Shown piece after piece: positions 22,640 to 35,280 of a stretch of 64,000 nt of DNA. The position numbers and the translations under genes were made by a program. The DNA comes from Isoetes taiwanensis (lineage: Eukaryota; Streptophyta; Lycopodiopsida; Isoetales; Isoetaceae), in assembly GCA_021234155.1 (NCBI GenBank), contig JAJEKV010000030.1, forward strand, positions 13,193,833-13,257,832, given 5' to 3'. The stretch's first letter is position 1; each line of letters starts with the position of its first letter. The notes below the pieces were generated by a model. The model was given only the letters and a program-made list of their open reading frames with translations. It was not told the DNA's origin and searched no databases.

Positions 22640-25600
22640 TCAAAAATCTTCAACGCCAGGGTAAACAATCCAAGCCTATTAGTTTAGGATGTTAGTTTTA
22701 AACATTTAGCGAGCAAAATGACCACTGGTTGTGTGGCTTATGTTGCTCAAGAAAAATCCCTTAGATTGGTTGGAAGTACATGGGCAAAGGGAAACAGAGA
22801 GAATGCTTGCCCACAATGCCACATTCACTTCAATGCTTTATTTTGCAGCTTTAAAACCTGGTTCAATACAAGTTTCCATGATTGCAGGTAATAAAAGACT
22901 AAAAAAAGGTTAAAAGGCAACCTGTTCATATACTGGTTTCCTGGGTGTGTGCTAACTAAATGGAAAAAACAATTACTATCCATAATTTTTTATCCATATT
23001 TTTCAAATGCTTCCATGCTTAAATTACTTTGCGTATCAAAACTAGCTATAGATTTCTCAGTTTCATATGTACAATATGGTGACATTGCAAAATCTGAGTC
23101 ACATCTGGTGCCTATGGATCGAAGTTAGTTAGCTGCATGTTTTTGTTCACTATAATACGTGCATGTGTATGTAAAATTTAAAAATTTCTGGAGCATATAA
23201 TCAGGAAAAAACTTATTAATAATTAGCAATGCACGTCATAGGTCTTTTCCCATATCCTAAGAAAGAGAAGTCAAATAAAAGCCAACATTACAACTTTTGA
23301 CTCAAAAGAATTGTCATTTAGCTAGTAGTCATAACATATGTTGTGTGCAATGGATGGAAGGACAAATTTCTTTCGTTTGGGCATTAATGTTTTTGGTTCT
23401 ACTATATGGAAAGAAAGTATACATCATGTTCTACCACATGGAAAGAAAGTATAGGGATGTAACATTATAAGACAGAAAAATTTAGGAGAAATTTAGGACG
23501 ACAACGATTCGAGGTTTATGCCATTATGTAAAGGATGACATCTCGTATCATTGTAGTTTCTCTCGAAAAAGCTACTAGAGTTGTTAGTGCATTTGTCATT
23601 CAATGAGCCCATGATAAAAGAAATGTGTTTGGCTTAGCCAAAAAGCCGAATATCTGGTTAGCACATTGTCCTCAAAAGCTTAGAGATAAACAAGACATAA
23701 CATAATAGTAGTTCAATTGGCAATGTATCTTGTCTCTGGGTATTGGATTAATTTTTGCTAGGCGTAGTTTCGCATATACTCTCTTCGCTTTGTTGATTAT
23801 GGTACAAGGTGTAATAGGGCAGCAAAATCCCACCACCAAGAGTTAACATCGACATAGAATTTTCATTTCATTTACAAGGTTCAAGCATTTGGTTTCTCAA
23901 GTGTTACATTATTTGATTGAATTAAACCTACGAATATTGTACGTATGACTTTCCAACGTCAATCAAATAGTGTCAATCAACTAGTAGCATTCCACTTTCA
24001 AGTGTCAATCAACTAGTAACACAATTCCCATGACAATGTTTAGGTCCTAGATGCAAAACCCTTGAAACATACCTATTTCCTCATACTTCTTTCCAAGGCA
24101 AAAAAGGAGAGTGAATAGTAGTATCATGGTATGGCCTTAATATCATGTCAAAAATACTAATACACCTTTCAGTGGAAATGACCTCGCCACAGGACAGGCG
24201 CCCTCGGGGTTTGGGATACACCCCGAACTATCGGAAGCAAGCAGGATATGAGGTGGCGCTTGAATGTGAGCTACAGGGGATTGATGCCCTCTATACATTA
24301 CATGATAAGTGTGAATGGTTGGTGAAGGCCTTACTTGCAGCAGCCAGTGAATGCTTTGCAGCAAGAAAGCCCCCGCGAAGGGACACTGCGCAATTCCCTC
24401 AGAACCCCTGGTTTGACACCGAATGTAAGGCTCTAAAGAGTCAGCTACGCACCATCTTAGATCCACAAACTCGAAATGTGCCATTAGGGACTATAAGGCA
24501 TTCTTGAAATCCAAAAAGCATCGCTACATTGCAGAAAATCAGCAACGCACTGATGACTGAGCCAAAAGCCTTTTGGCGTAGAGTGTTGTATAAAAGGCAT
24601 CAACCACCTGGCAATGTTACCTCAGATCAGTGGAGACAACGGTTGGAGGAGTTGTATGACCCCCGTGAGCAATCGGAAGTATCGGATCGCCTAGGAGAAA
24701 CACTACGACTTTCGGAGGAGGACATCCACCGGGTCTTAGGCATCTTGCTAATGGTAAAGCAAAGGACTTGCAGGGACTTTAGGCCGAGCTGTTGAAATGG
24801 GGTGGGCCAGCTTTGCTCGGGCCTTTGACAGGGATAATCAATCAGGCCATCAGAGAAGGCCTCCCACAGGAATGTATGGTTAGCAAGGTCACCCATATTC
24901 ATAAGACGGGAAGTAGGGATGTCTCCACCAACTACCGTATGATCATGGTGAGCCTGCTATCGCAAAAACTTCTAGCGTGTCTTTGGAGAAGAAGTTAACG
25001 AATGGGCTGAGGAAGGCGGAGTACGTCACGCTTGGCCGTTTTTAAGCCGCCTTACCACTCCACGAAAGTGATCATATTTTTACTCTCGTAATTTTATGGA
25101 AGCTAGCCGCAATGCACGACGTGACTTGTATTGTTTGCTTTCGTGATTTTAAGATTCAAGATATGATACGGTCCCCTGACTGTTGTGGCAGGAGCTACAT
25201 GTCCCACAGGATTTGCAGAATGCCATCTACCATCTCTATGACGGAATATATGCCACTTTGCCTTCGCCGATCACCGGTGAATAGTACCATAGGTGTTAAA
25301 CAGGGATGTTCGTTATCTCCAATGCTTTTTGGACTCTATATTGACAAGTTGGAGACCTGGATGCAAGAACATGGAGGTGGTGGCCCGCAGCTGCCGTAGG
25401 GCATGTACAAGAAAAACAGCTTGCTCTATATGCACGATCCGGGCTTATTGTCCCATACGCCTAGGAGTATGCGGGGAACATTTGGATGCTCTCGAAATTC
25501 GTGACATAGCAGAATGACCATCAACCAAAGAAAACCAAGTTGCCGGGCCAATCCCCGTCACAAGCAAAGATGATATCCCGCACTTCTATTACGAGGACAA

Positions 25601-27138
25601 AGGATGGAAGTTGTAAGGACCTTTAAGTATCCGGGAATCGATTTCTCCGCTAACATGCTATGGGGTGATCAGGTAGAAAGAAGGGTCACAGATGGAAAGC
25701 CCCGTGATGCAATGCGAATAGGCGTCACTGAGAATAGATCTCTGCATTGATCACGCCAAAGCACACCTGCTCCGAAAGCACTCGTGGAACCGATATTCTT
25801 TGATGGGGTAGAGGTCCAGGGGCCAACGATTAGCAAGGGCACTTGGGATAAGCTAGAGAGGGTACGAAGGCTTTTCCCCGACATACGACCCTAGGCGTCA
25901 AGGACACGATGCCTTATCCAATTTTGCTGTATGAGATCGGCTTTTGGCCCCCGGCGCAGATTTCGCTATGCACAACGTCTTCCCTCCCCTGCTCAATTAT
26001 TGGCACAAGGGCCACAACGGCTGAGGAGAGTGTGCCAGGAGCATTGTAGGGGATGGTTCGCAAGGTGATCCATAGACTATCAATAGATTATGGATATGTC
26101 GGATATCACCTTAACGAGCTGATTTGAATGAGCGCTTTGCTACCTCTCTATGGGATGCCCACTCTTGCAAAGCCCAAAACGAGCACTACCACACACGCAG
26201 TTAATCCGTCGCTGAGCATGGCCCCACCACCGATTTGAAGGCACACATCTTTACCAAGAAACGGAGAGCTATAGCTGTAATAAGGAGAGGGTCCCACCAT
26301 CTCAGAATTGAGACAAGCCGCTGGGGTACGAATGGAGGGCAGGGAATCCCCTGGCATGAGAGATTATGCCAGTGCTGTCACATGCAGATAGTAGAAGATG
26401 AACACCATGCTCTACAGGAGTGTCTGGCATATGCACACATCCAAGCAGCTCATGCCGATCTCAGATGCTCTGGGATAGCAATTCATCAACTGCTGGCTTC
26501 GCCAATGGTTGCACGTCTCGCGTCTTACATTCTGCAAGTCTCCACTGTCAGGGAGTCCCTCACAGCACTGGGAATTTGAGCGCCCAGATAGGGACTCTGA
26601 ACGCCTACTACAAGGGTTTTTCCTCCCACATGGGGGGTTTTTTTGTCCCAGTGGTAGAGATACATTGCACAGGGTTTCTGTGATTTTCTTTTGTGTTTGG
26701 ATACTTTTCGATATATTGTATGTCTATAACCGTCTCATAGGCCAGTTGGCCTCCGTAGACGTTAAAATATACTTCCTTCCTTCCTTCCTTCCTAAATCTC
26801 ATATTCTCTGTTGATTGATTAGGATTGAAGCCAATGTCTCTACTGCTAGATGACGGTTGACTTGGATACAAAATTTACCTGATCACTATGTGGAGCCACT
26901 ACAACATAAAGACTAGAATGCACACCGGCACATGCCAATATTATCCCAAATTATCAAGGGCTTAACACACAAAAATCATATTAGAAAGATGATCATAAAT
27001 GTCAAAACTAAATGATAATTGAAGTTTCCGCTTTGTGATGATTCATTTAAGTAGTGTAGCTCATTTGGGTAAAGTTCATTACATTTCGATATTACAGAGG
27101 ATTTAATTGTTTTGCATTCAAACGTTCATACATATAGA
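22640..27138 (+). repeat. tandem-array unit 3, split by a LINE and truncated
   Basis: Part A runs 22640-24185 and stops after 'ggaaatgacctc'. A LINE fills 24186-26790. Part B resumes at 'ctaaatctcatattctctg' (26791) and continues to about 27138. There an internal deletion joins '..catatagaa' to 'gaatgcttgtccac' of unit 4, removing about 600 bases and the start of unit 4. The shared letters AGAA at the joint suggest microhomology deletion. Confidence 0.85.
24186..26790 (+). mobile_element. LINE, ORF2 fragment with (TTCC)n tail, inserted in array unit 3
   Basis: The + strand carries pieces of a non-LTR retrotransposon ORF2 in order. They are a pre-RT linker (24230-24500, then 24530-24780), the RT start (LLKWGGPALLGPL near 24790), the RT core with GVKQGCSLSPMLFGLYIDKL (25288-25350), and a C-terminal zinc knuckle (CQCCHMQIVEDEHHALQEC, 26370-26425) ending at 26579. 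An untranslated tail closes with 'ggcctccgtagacgtt' and TTCC repeats. Several frameshifts and stops break the frame and the 5' end is missing. The insertion site is defined by comparison with unit 2, whose 'gacctcctaaatctc' is interrupted here. No clear target duplication longer than about 3 bases is visible. Confidence 0.85.
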
Positions 27139-29390
27139 ATGCTTGTCCACAATGTCACATTCACTCCAATGCTTTATTTTCAGCTTTAAAACCTAGTTGA
27201 ATAGAAGTTTCCACGATTGTAGGTATCTGAAGACTAGAAAAAAGTTAGAAGGCAACCTGTTCATATACATGATTCCTGAATGTGTGCTGACCAAATGAAA
27301 AAAGCAATTCTTATCCATAGTTTTTTATCCATATTTTTCAAATGCTTCTATGCTTAAATTATTTTGCTTATCAAAACTAGCAATAGATTGTTCAGTTTCA
27401 TATGTACAATATGGTGACATTGTGAAATCTGAGTCACATTTGGTGCCTATGGATTGAAGTTAGTTAGCTGCATTTTTGTTCACTATAATATGTGCATGCA
27501 TATTTAAAATTTAAAAATTTTTGGAGCATATAATTAGGATAAAACTAAATTATAATTAGCAATGCACATCATAGGTTTTTTCCCATATGCTAAGAAAGAG
27601 AGAGGTCAAGTAAAAGCCAACATTAAACTTTTGACTTAAAAGAGTTGTCACTTCAGCTAACAGTCATAACATATGTTGTGGGCAATGGATGGAAGGACAA
27701 ATTTCTTTTGTTTTGGCATTAGTGTTTTTGGTTCTACCATATAGAAAGAAAGTATACATCCTGGTTCTACCATATGGAAAGTTATGGAAGGAAAGTATAG
27801 GGATGTAAAATTATAAGATAGAGAAATTTAGGACGACAACAATTCGAGGTTTATACCATTATATAAAGGATGACATCTCGTATCATTGTAGTTTCTATTG
27901 AAAAGGCTACTAGAGTTGTTAATGCATTTGTCGTTCAATGAACCCATGATAAAAGAAATATCTGGTTAGCACATAACATATCTGAAAACTCGAATATCTG
28001 GTTAGCACATTGTCCTCAAAAGCTTAGAGATAAACACATAACATAATAATAGTTCAATTGGTACCTTTTCTCTAGGTATTGGATTAATTTTTGCTAGGCA
28101 TAGTTTGGCACATACTCTCTTCGCTTTGTTGATTATGGTACAAGGTGTAATAGGGCAGCAAAATCCTACCACCAAGAATTAATATCGACATAGAATTTTT
28201 ATTTCATTTACAAATTTCAAGCATTTGATTCTTGAAGAAATTCGTAAGAAGTTGTATAATTGCTTTCAGATCTCCAATTGGCCTGGTCGTATTAAAATTC
28301 CAATATGGAGTGATCATCTAAAAGTGTTACATTATTTGCTTGAATTAAACCTTAAATATTTGGACGTTGGCGAATATTGTACGTATGGCATTCCAGCGTC
28401 AATCAACTAGTAACATTCCACCTTCAAGTGTCAATCAACTAAAAACACAATTCCCTTGACAATGTTTAGGTCCTAGATGCAAAACCCTCATAGACATACC
28501 TATTTTAAATACTTCTTTCCAAGGCAAAAAAGGAGAGCAAATAGTATCATGGTATGGCTTTAATATCATGTCAAAAATACTAATACACTTTAAGTGGAAA
28601 TGACCTCCTAATTCTCATATTCTCTGTTGATTGATTAGGATTGAAGCCAATGTCTCTACAACTGGATGACGGTTGACTTGGATACAAAATTTACCTGATC
28701 ACTATGTGGAGCCACAACAACATAAAAACTAGAATGCATGCCGACACATGCCAATATTATCCCAAATCGTCAAAAGCTTAACACACAAAAATCATATTAG
28801 AATGCTGATCACAAACGTCAAAACTAAATGATAATTGAAGTTTCCGCTTTGTGATGATTCATTTAAGTAGTGTAGCTCATTTGGATAAAGTTCATTACAT
28901 TTAGATATTACAGAGGATTTAACTGATTTGCATTCACACGTTCATACATATAGAAATCAAACCTAAGTTTCAAGCATGGCAACAATAGATGGAAGAAAAG
29001 TTCATTCTTCTCAAACACTATTATAGCGAGCTGAATAATGACACCTTGGTTCGGACAATAGCATTATTGTTGAACATCATCCTTAGGTGGACGATCCTGA
29101 GATTTACATTAAATCAAATACTATTAGGTTTAGGTGCCAATGGTAGATTGTAGAAGTTCTTGCCCAGTATAATGTAGTCTTCCAAGTCAACTCAGAGATG
29201 GCGGACTTCCGTGGACGACAAAAGTCAATTCTATTCATCTTGCACTCCAATTGCAACATTCTATGGCATTATTAAGATTTGTATGGTCGCTCTCTTTGCT
29301 TAACCTAAAGCAGCTCTCTTTGCTTAATATCATAGGGTTCACCAGCAGGGATCTCTATCTGCTTCTGTTGCCCCTCATATTCTTGGATCA
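27139..29390 (+). repeat. tandem-array unit 4, with extra LINE-derived segment
   Basis: Part A (27139-28609) starts inside the unit at 'gaatgcttgtccacaatgtc'. Part B (28610-29390) ends at 'gcccctcatattctt', where unit 2 continues differently. The segment at 28229-28326 is absent from units 1-3. Sequence identity to the other units is high but more decayed than between units 2 and 3. Confidence 0.8.
28229..28326 (+). mobile_element. LINE ORF2 C-terminal fragment inside array unit 4
   Basis: The frame LEEIRKKLYNCFQISNWPGR, then IKIPIWSDHLK, matches almost exactly the C-terminus of the LINE at 35281-35890 (QEIRKKLYNCFQISNWPDR, then IKFPIWSDHLK). Units 1-3 have only 'ggtttctcaagtg' here. Either unit 4 kept an ancestral segment or acquired it. 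The fragment has no tail or duplication of its own. Confidence 0.75.
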
Positions 29391-29402
29391 GTTCCCACCT
29401 TA

Positions 29403-29584
29403 ATGGATGTTTCTTGCCCCCTTGTGACTGCCTCCCCTGCTCTTCCAGCTGCAATTCCCACACCTCGATTACTGGATCAGCAGAGGTTGGCCAAGATACA
29501 ACGATTGCAAGAGCAAGTTGAAGAGGCTCGTGGGCAGTACATAGATATTGATTGTCGTGGCATCCACCCTTCACCTAAACATCC
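29403..29584 (+). other. exon-like frame, unidentified
   Basis: The frame MDVSCPLVTASPALPAAIP, then TPRLLDQQRLAKIQRLQEQV, has the look of coding sequence (Ala/Pro-rich, then a charged helix). It runs to a possible acceptor, 'ttatttgcag', where unit 5 begins. I cannot name the protein. It may be a fragment of the gene from which the array arose. Confidence 0.3.
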
Positions 29585-29760
29585 ACCTTCTTTATTTGCA
29601 GTTTAAAATCTGGCTAAATACAGGTTCCCATGAGTGTAGGTAATCAAGGCTAGAAAACTGTTAAAAGGCAATCTATGCATATCCTAAATTCCTGGATGTG
29701 TTGACCAAACAGAAAGCGAAAAAAAAATAATTTCATCCATATTTTTTAAGCATGCAAGTT
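29585..29760 (+). repeat. diverged start of a fifth array unit
   Basis: The string 'ttatttgcag-tttaaaatctggctaaatacaggttccc' and the following 'gtaggtaatcaaggctagaaaactgttaaaaggcaa' align with the early part of units 1-4 (for example 20463-20540). There are many more substitutions than between those units. Similarity fades after 'ttcatccatattttt'. Confidence 0.7.
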
Positions 29761-30399
29761 TTGTGCAAGCTAGATGTAAAAAAGGTGTTATTGCACGATG
29801 GTTTGCCCTCACAAATGTGGTAAAGATGATTGGACTGAGTATAAATTGGAATGTAGTAAATAGCAGAATATTGTAGACATGACCTTGAGACAACGAGACA
29901 TGTGATCTTCAGCCAGCGGGACATGTGATGACATGAATCATTCATTTTGTATTTCAGTGTTGTGTACCATGTAGTATTATAAAAAGTGTTTTTTTTTTGC
30001 AACTTGACGTATAAAGTATAAAGTATACTAGGGAATAGAAGAGGTGAAACATGTTGAAAACATAAGAACATGATGTGTAGAGCTTTAAGAATACAATTTA
30101 GCAAACATAGAAAAAGGGTTATTTTGTTAGTGACGATGTTGTCCGCATGAGGATAAGAGATGAGCTACTATATTATTGCATAGTAATTGTTAAAATATAC
30201 ATATTGCAAGTTAAAACTAGAGATATGCAACACGCAATTAACATATGAAGCTTCATTTGTCCGATAACGCATTATGCAGTTAAAGCTTTTCAATAAATTC
30301 AAAGAATTATAATAATGACGAATTAAAGATGTAGTAATTACATTCCTATTAAAACACTAGGTCCTAGAAAGCTATAAATACACACTCCTATTAATTGAT
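29761..30399. other. anonymous AT-rich sequence
   Basis: Minus-strand frames at 29684-29893 and 29733-30104 overlap in different frames and resemble nothing known. A T-run lies at 29989-29998. No feature could be supported. Confidence 0.3.
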
Positions 30400-30655
30400 A
30401 AATTGGATTGCAATGTTGACTCATTGGCCATTATTCGCGACTATTGGCATCCGAATCTCTGGTGGGCTACCTCTAATGCACTCTTGGGCTTTGTGCCCTT
30501 TTATTTTTTATTTGTTCATAGTTTTTGTTTTTTTTTTTTTACGATGGGGTTTAGTCCTCGAGTTTCAGTTTGGGCTCTTGTCCTTTGCATGTACGCTTAA
30601 AACTTTATCTTATCTTATCTTATCTTATCTTAACTTACCTTACCTTATCCTAAAC
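30400..30655 (+). mobile_element. LINE 3'-end fragment with (TTATC)n tail
   Basis: A short coding-like lead (SLAIIRDYWHPNLWWATSNA) is followed by a T-rich untranslated stretch with 'gggctttgtgcccttttatt'. A tail of five TTATC units decays into TTACC and TTATCC. The layout of frame end, T-rich trailer and microsatellite is that of a 5'-truncated LINE. No target duplication was resolved. Confidence 0.5.
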
Positions 30656-33505
30656 CTGCAATTCAATTTGTTTGATGTACGATACCTCAAGATGATAGAA
30701 TAAAGCAAAACTTACCAAATGTCTTAGACTATTTTAAGAGAATGTAGACAGAACATACACCAAGATTTCTTGATCATCCAGGGACACACATGTTGACATT
30801 TCTGTCATGGCAGTCTTTGGAGGACACATTGAATATTACAATCGCACAATATTAACCTTGTGCACCAAAGAACCATGTTTTTACTTTCATGCCAAGTTTC
30901 CAACTGGAGCATATACAACTATATACATGAGCTATAAGTTGTTTTCTACTGAAGTCTGAGCGCATGGGAACTCTGTTCTCTAGAAATAGCACCAGCCAAA
31001 TATAGAATTGAAAAATTGCAATAACAACATTGCTACATTTTTTATTTCAACCAAGATGTCATCTTTGATAAATGGCTTCACAAATTTGCTCTTCCATTAG
31101 TCATATGATCGCTTGGATGCTTTTATGTGTTGTAAATTTATAGCTTTAAAAGTTTCCTTCTAACTATGCATATGCTATCTTCCCTTGTCCAGATAGAATG
31201 AACTACATTGCAGACATTTTTATTCCTACAACAAAGAGAGCATAATGATATCATCCTGCCTTACTGTTGAGAGAACTTGCTTTACAATGATTGCATTGAT
31301 GGTTCAACGGCCGTTTACCATCAGAGCAATGTGTAGGACCATATTCTAATCAAAATAACCATATTTAGAACATTATATGATCGACCTGATTTAAGTGTCT
31401 AGAAAGAGAGCCTCGTGTCTCTATTCTGCTAGTGCTTAGATTCATCAGGCTCTGCTTTAAAAACTTGTCAAATGAAAGCTTAAAATTTGAAACCAAAATT
31501 TATAAAAAAAGAAAAAAATCTCACTGCCCTCTCAAATCAGGCCCCAGATTCGAGTAAAAGATCTGGCATCAGCCCTGTCTATAACAACACTTTCAAAAGG
31601 CCTAAACGGTAGAGCCTATTGTTGCTAAAACAATGGATTAAATTTTCAACTGACAAGTGAGAAACCCCATCATAAAGCCAAGGATTATTTATATAAACAG
31701 CTGCAATAGAAGCTTGGCATCCAACACCCAAATCTGTCTCCTAGAGATGGGCTAACATGTTCCTGCATATATGGTTACTCCTACAATATCAAGAGCATAC
31801 ATACCACAAACGATTTCTGCAGGTAGTTGTACTCTTACAATATCAAGAGCATACATACGACAAACAATTTTTGCAGGTAGTTGTACTCCTCCAGTATAAA
31901 GAAATACATATTTCAGAGTCAAAGCCATAGAGAAAAAGATTAAAAAAGAGTAGTGTGCACTCTAGAAATACTAAACAATACGTCACCCAAAATACAGCTG
32001 CAAAATCCTATAAAAACTATGTTTAAAGTCATACAAATGTATACATTTTGCACCACTCAAAAGCATTTGAGGTATTCAGAGTAAGTTTGTCTTGCATTGA
32101 ATTTAGTTGGGCTATTTTTTCTGGTATGCTCATGCTTTAAAACAACTCATGTCTAGCATCTCATGCTCTAACTTTCGAGAACTTGTCAAAGCTAAGACTT
32201 CCTGTAATAATTTCATGTCCCTGATAGACAAAGCTACCTCATTTTGAAATTGGACAAGTAATTACTCATGTAATTGACAACATTAAATACCTAAATTTAG
32301 CTCCCTTTATAATAGCTTAGGAGAGGCATTTGAGCAAAGGAGAGTTCAAAAGATTATTTAGATTAAGACTGCAAAAAAAAAAATATCATGGACCTATGAT
32401 CATAGAGACACATCTCAATGTAATAATAACATATAAAGCAGTTTGGCAAGATTCTTTTCCATTCCATGGCCCGTTGTCGCCTAGATCCTTTTGTAGAACA
32501 CTAATACAAAGTCCTTAAAAAACTCAAGGCAATGGCACGTGTACGGCAAATTTGGGGAAGGCAAATTTTAGTTTAAATGGAAAACACTGAAGATGAAATC
32601 TTAATCGTCGAGTCAACTATAAAGGAAGGTCTTAATGAAAAGCAATTTTCTATGAGGTTTCCTCTTTAGCCCAGTTTCAAACACAAGTAGCTCGTAGCAG
32701 AGACATCCAAGGGTAAAGCATGAAAGAGTATCATTCTTTTAGTCATATAACCGATACAAAAAGTGCACAAAATTAAGCATTTTAATAACTCATCTTTAGC
32801 AAATTATTGAGTGGTGGTTGTGATTGCCCAATTTTTAGTTTCTTGTTTACATGTAGAGAAGAATTTGATTTCAGTAACAACCAGTTTTTTTTTCTCTCTC
32901 TCTTTTGATTTCAATTTTATTCAATCAATTCTCTCGTAAAGTAAAGGTTTGCTGCCGATAGTTCAAATGGCCTCATTCTGATAGAACTAGCAATCAGACT
33001 AGTATAATGGGCCAAGATTTTGCTTCATGCATTTGATTTTATGTTGTCCTCTCGCAGCTTAACTCCTGCAAATCATCCCATTCTGTGATATAATATTCGG
33101 CTTTATTCAGCTTGACAAATTAATGTAACTCCTCCAAATTCCCACATTTATATGTGGTCAATACCATCTAATTCAAGTCTATAATTTATGACCTCCATAT
33201 GTTTGTGCTCTATTGATCTTATGCAAGACACTTAAATATGTTATTTCATTAGACAGCTTAGAAACCTCCTCATTAAGGGCAGGACAATTTATGGTATTAA
33301 GAAACTCTTGATTTTGTAAACTTTGCACTTCACCATTATAATCAAGAAGTACTAGACAAAACAACTTACTTCGGGTGTGGAAACAAAACTTCTGCATCAT
33401 AATAAACAAGTAATAGACACAAAACTTTTTAATCCAAAGTCTTGCGTGCAAAAGCCTCTTTAACTGCAAGTTATCTCATGCTATTTGTAACTTACAACAC
33501 ATAAG
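30656..33505. other. 2.8 kb without a recognised gene; downstream flank of TSR2
   Basis: It contains a two-copy tandem repeat of about 54 bp at 31777-31885 ('caatatcaagagcatacata...ttgcaggtagttgta') and a T/CT-rich tract near 32885-32905. The part next to 33505 should include the TSR2 3' UTR, but I see no unambiguous polyadenylation signal. The 96-codon minus frame at 33179-33469 is not recognisable. Confidence 0.35.
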
Positions 33506-34504
33506 TCAGTCCCTGCCTTGTCTCCCCTGTCTCCTACGATTGCCAACTACCTGCCAACCATCGTTTGAGGGGATATCCTCTGTCATGGATGCATCTGCAG
33601 AATGTTTAGAAATAACATCCATGTTTCTAAGATCCACTTCACTTGCAGAAGCATCCATATTAGTTTCCTCCACTTCACTTGCAGAAGCGTCCATATTAGT
33701 TTCCTCCAGATCGCTTCCGTCATCTTCATCTGAACCTCCATTCTGGAATACATGTAGCAATCAATTGACAACGAATTCAAAATTCTGCACACAAGAAAAG
33801 AAACAGACTGATGTGTCACCTGACTCTCTGCAATAGCTTTCATTCCAGAAGTATTTGTAGTATGAAGCTTTTGTAGGCGCTCAAAATTACCTTGTAAACA
33901 TTCCTCGTGTAACAGCATCAGTTCCTCAGCTACCTAAATACTTCTAAATATGTTACACTACACATAGAACATAATGTAAAGAACTTATCTATCGAACCAG
34001 CAATTCAAAAATCAACTTGAAAGAACATTTGTAGTTTACAAAACAAAACCTATAGAAAACAAGTGCTACCTCCTCAAGGCTGCCATCCTCTATCTCTGTA
34101 TTAAATGATAACAACATGTTTTCATCCAGAAGCTCCTCCAGATCGTCTATGTATGGAGATTCTAAAGAAGAATGCAAACCCAATTAGTCTAAAGAAAATC
34201 ACTCGAACAATTATACGATTTGCCAAAAGTAACTCCCAAACAAGGGGAATTTCAACTCTTTATATTAAAAATGCAATCTCATGACTACAAAGAGCGCACC
34301 TTTACAACTTACAAACCAGGCAACTATATCGGCCTGGAATTGCTGAGCCTTTTGGGAAGATTGGCGACCTCCCCATTCATTTTGAACGGCGAGCTGCAAA
34401 GCCGTCCAGCGAGCCAGGCACAGTCGAACGCCCTCATTCAGGGCATCCAGCGCTTCGGGAGGCACCATGCCTGGCCTTCTGAAAAACCCTAAATCTGAAT
34501 CCAC
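33506..34504 (-). CDS. TSR2: pre-rRNA-processing protein TSR2, four exons
   Basis: TSR2 is the nuclear escort of ribosomal protein eS26, needed for 20S pre-rRNA maturation in the small ribosomal subunit. Exons are 34504-34300, 34161-34070, 33933-33820 and 33742-33506, all bounded by GT-AG and joining in phase (lengths 205, 92, 114 and 237). They give 215 residues and a stop. The N-terminal domain reads DALNEGVRLCLARWTALQLA and NEWGGR. Exon 2 gives YIDDLEELLDENM and TEIEDGSLEE. Exon 3 is VAEELMLLHEECLQGNFERL. Exon 4 is an acidic tail ending in DGWQVV and a basic QGRQGRD end. Domain order and length are those of plant TSR2. Exon 4 contains a perfect tandem repeat of the 12-residue block EETNMDASASEV. 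The first donor was chosen as AAAG-GTGCGC because it restores the conserved KE-x-YIDDLEELL joint; an upstream GTAAGT would break the frame. It looks intact. Confidence 0.93.
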
Positions 34505-35269
34505 CCTATGTGAATTTTGCCAAATGAAAAGGACTCCCTCTCATGAAGAATTTAAATAAATGCTTAGTTCCCAGCTCCTTTTCCTGCATTAAACCCTATT
34601 TCAAGTAACAATGTTTCTTAGATCTAGTCTCAACAACGTGCTAAATAGAAAGATTTTAAACAAGGGGAAATCACCCAAGAGGCACAACAATGACTTAGAA
34701 GAATAAATTTGCCACCTAAGTTATAGAGTTCAAAGAGATTGGTAAAATTCGGCACATACATATGTGGAGACTTGATAATAATCAAGGTTCGAAGTTCAAA
34801 GAAATAAAATTGGGCAAATCTCGCCATTGAGAATAAATTGGTGGTGGTCCTTTTAAGATCATTTTCTAAGGATTCAACAAAACTAAAAAAACTAGCAACA
34901 AGGCAGGCTTGGGGCAAAAGGTCAGGTTAGTAGAGTTGTTGGGTTTGCGTATCCAATCTTCTTTTAATATAAGGAAATAACTTATGGTAGGGCTCATTGA
35001 GCTTAGGAGCTCTACCATAACATATTCAGGGGATAATTTATATCGCATATTTAGGAGATAATGTTTATAATACAAGATATTTATCGCAACGGCCAAGGCT
35101 GCCACGAACTTTTCTCTTTATCGAATTTGTGCTAGTTCAAAATGATGTCAATGTCAATCTTCGTGTCAGTTCAAAATTTTCAAAAATTGAACACGCCATT
35201 ATCTGTCCCAAATATGAAGAATTTCTTAAAATGTTTAGAATAGAAAAATAATGTAAGATAAGTTGGCAC
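34505..35269. other. upstream flank of TSR2, no gene recognised
   Basis: This stretch should contain the TSR2 promoter. I cannot point to a defined TATA box. Minus frames at 34630-34917 and 34866-35105 are unlike known proteins. Confidence 0.3.
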
Positions 35270-35280
35270 ACTATTATGTT

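Noticed and set aside
33583-33918. 111-codon minus frame overlapping TSR2
   Set aside because: It starts inside TSR2 exon 3, then reads through intron 3 and an off-frame part of exon 4; the spliced frame explains the conserved residues.
34220-34492. 90-codon + frame opposite TSR2 exon 1
   Set aside because: Antisense shadow of the conserved exon.
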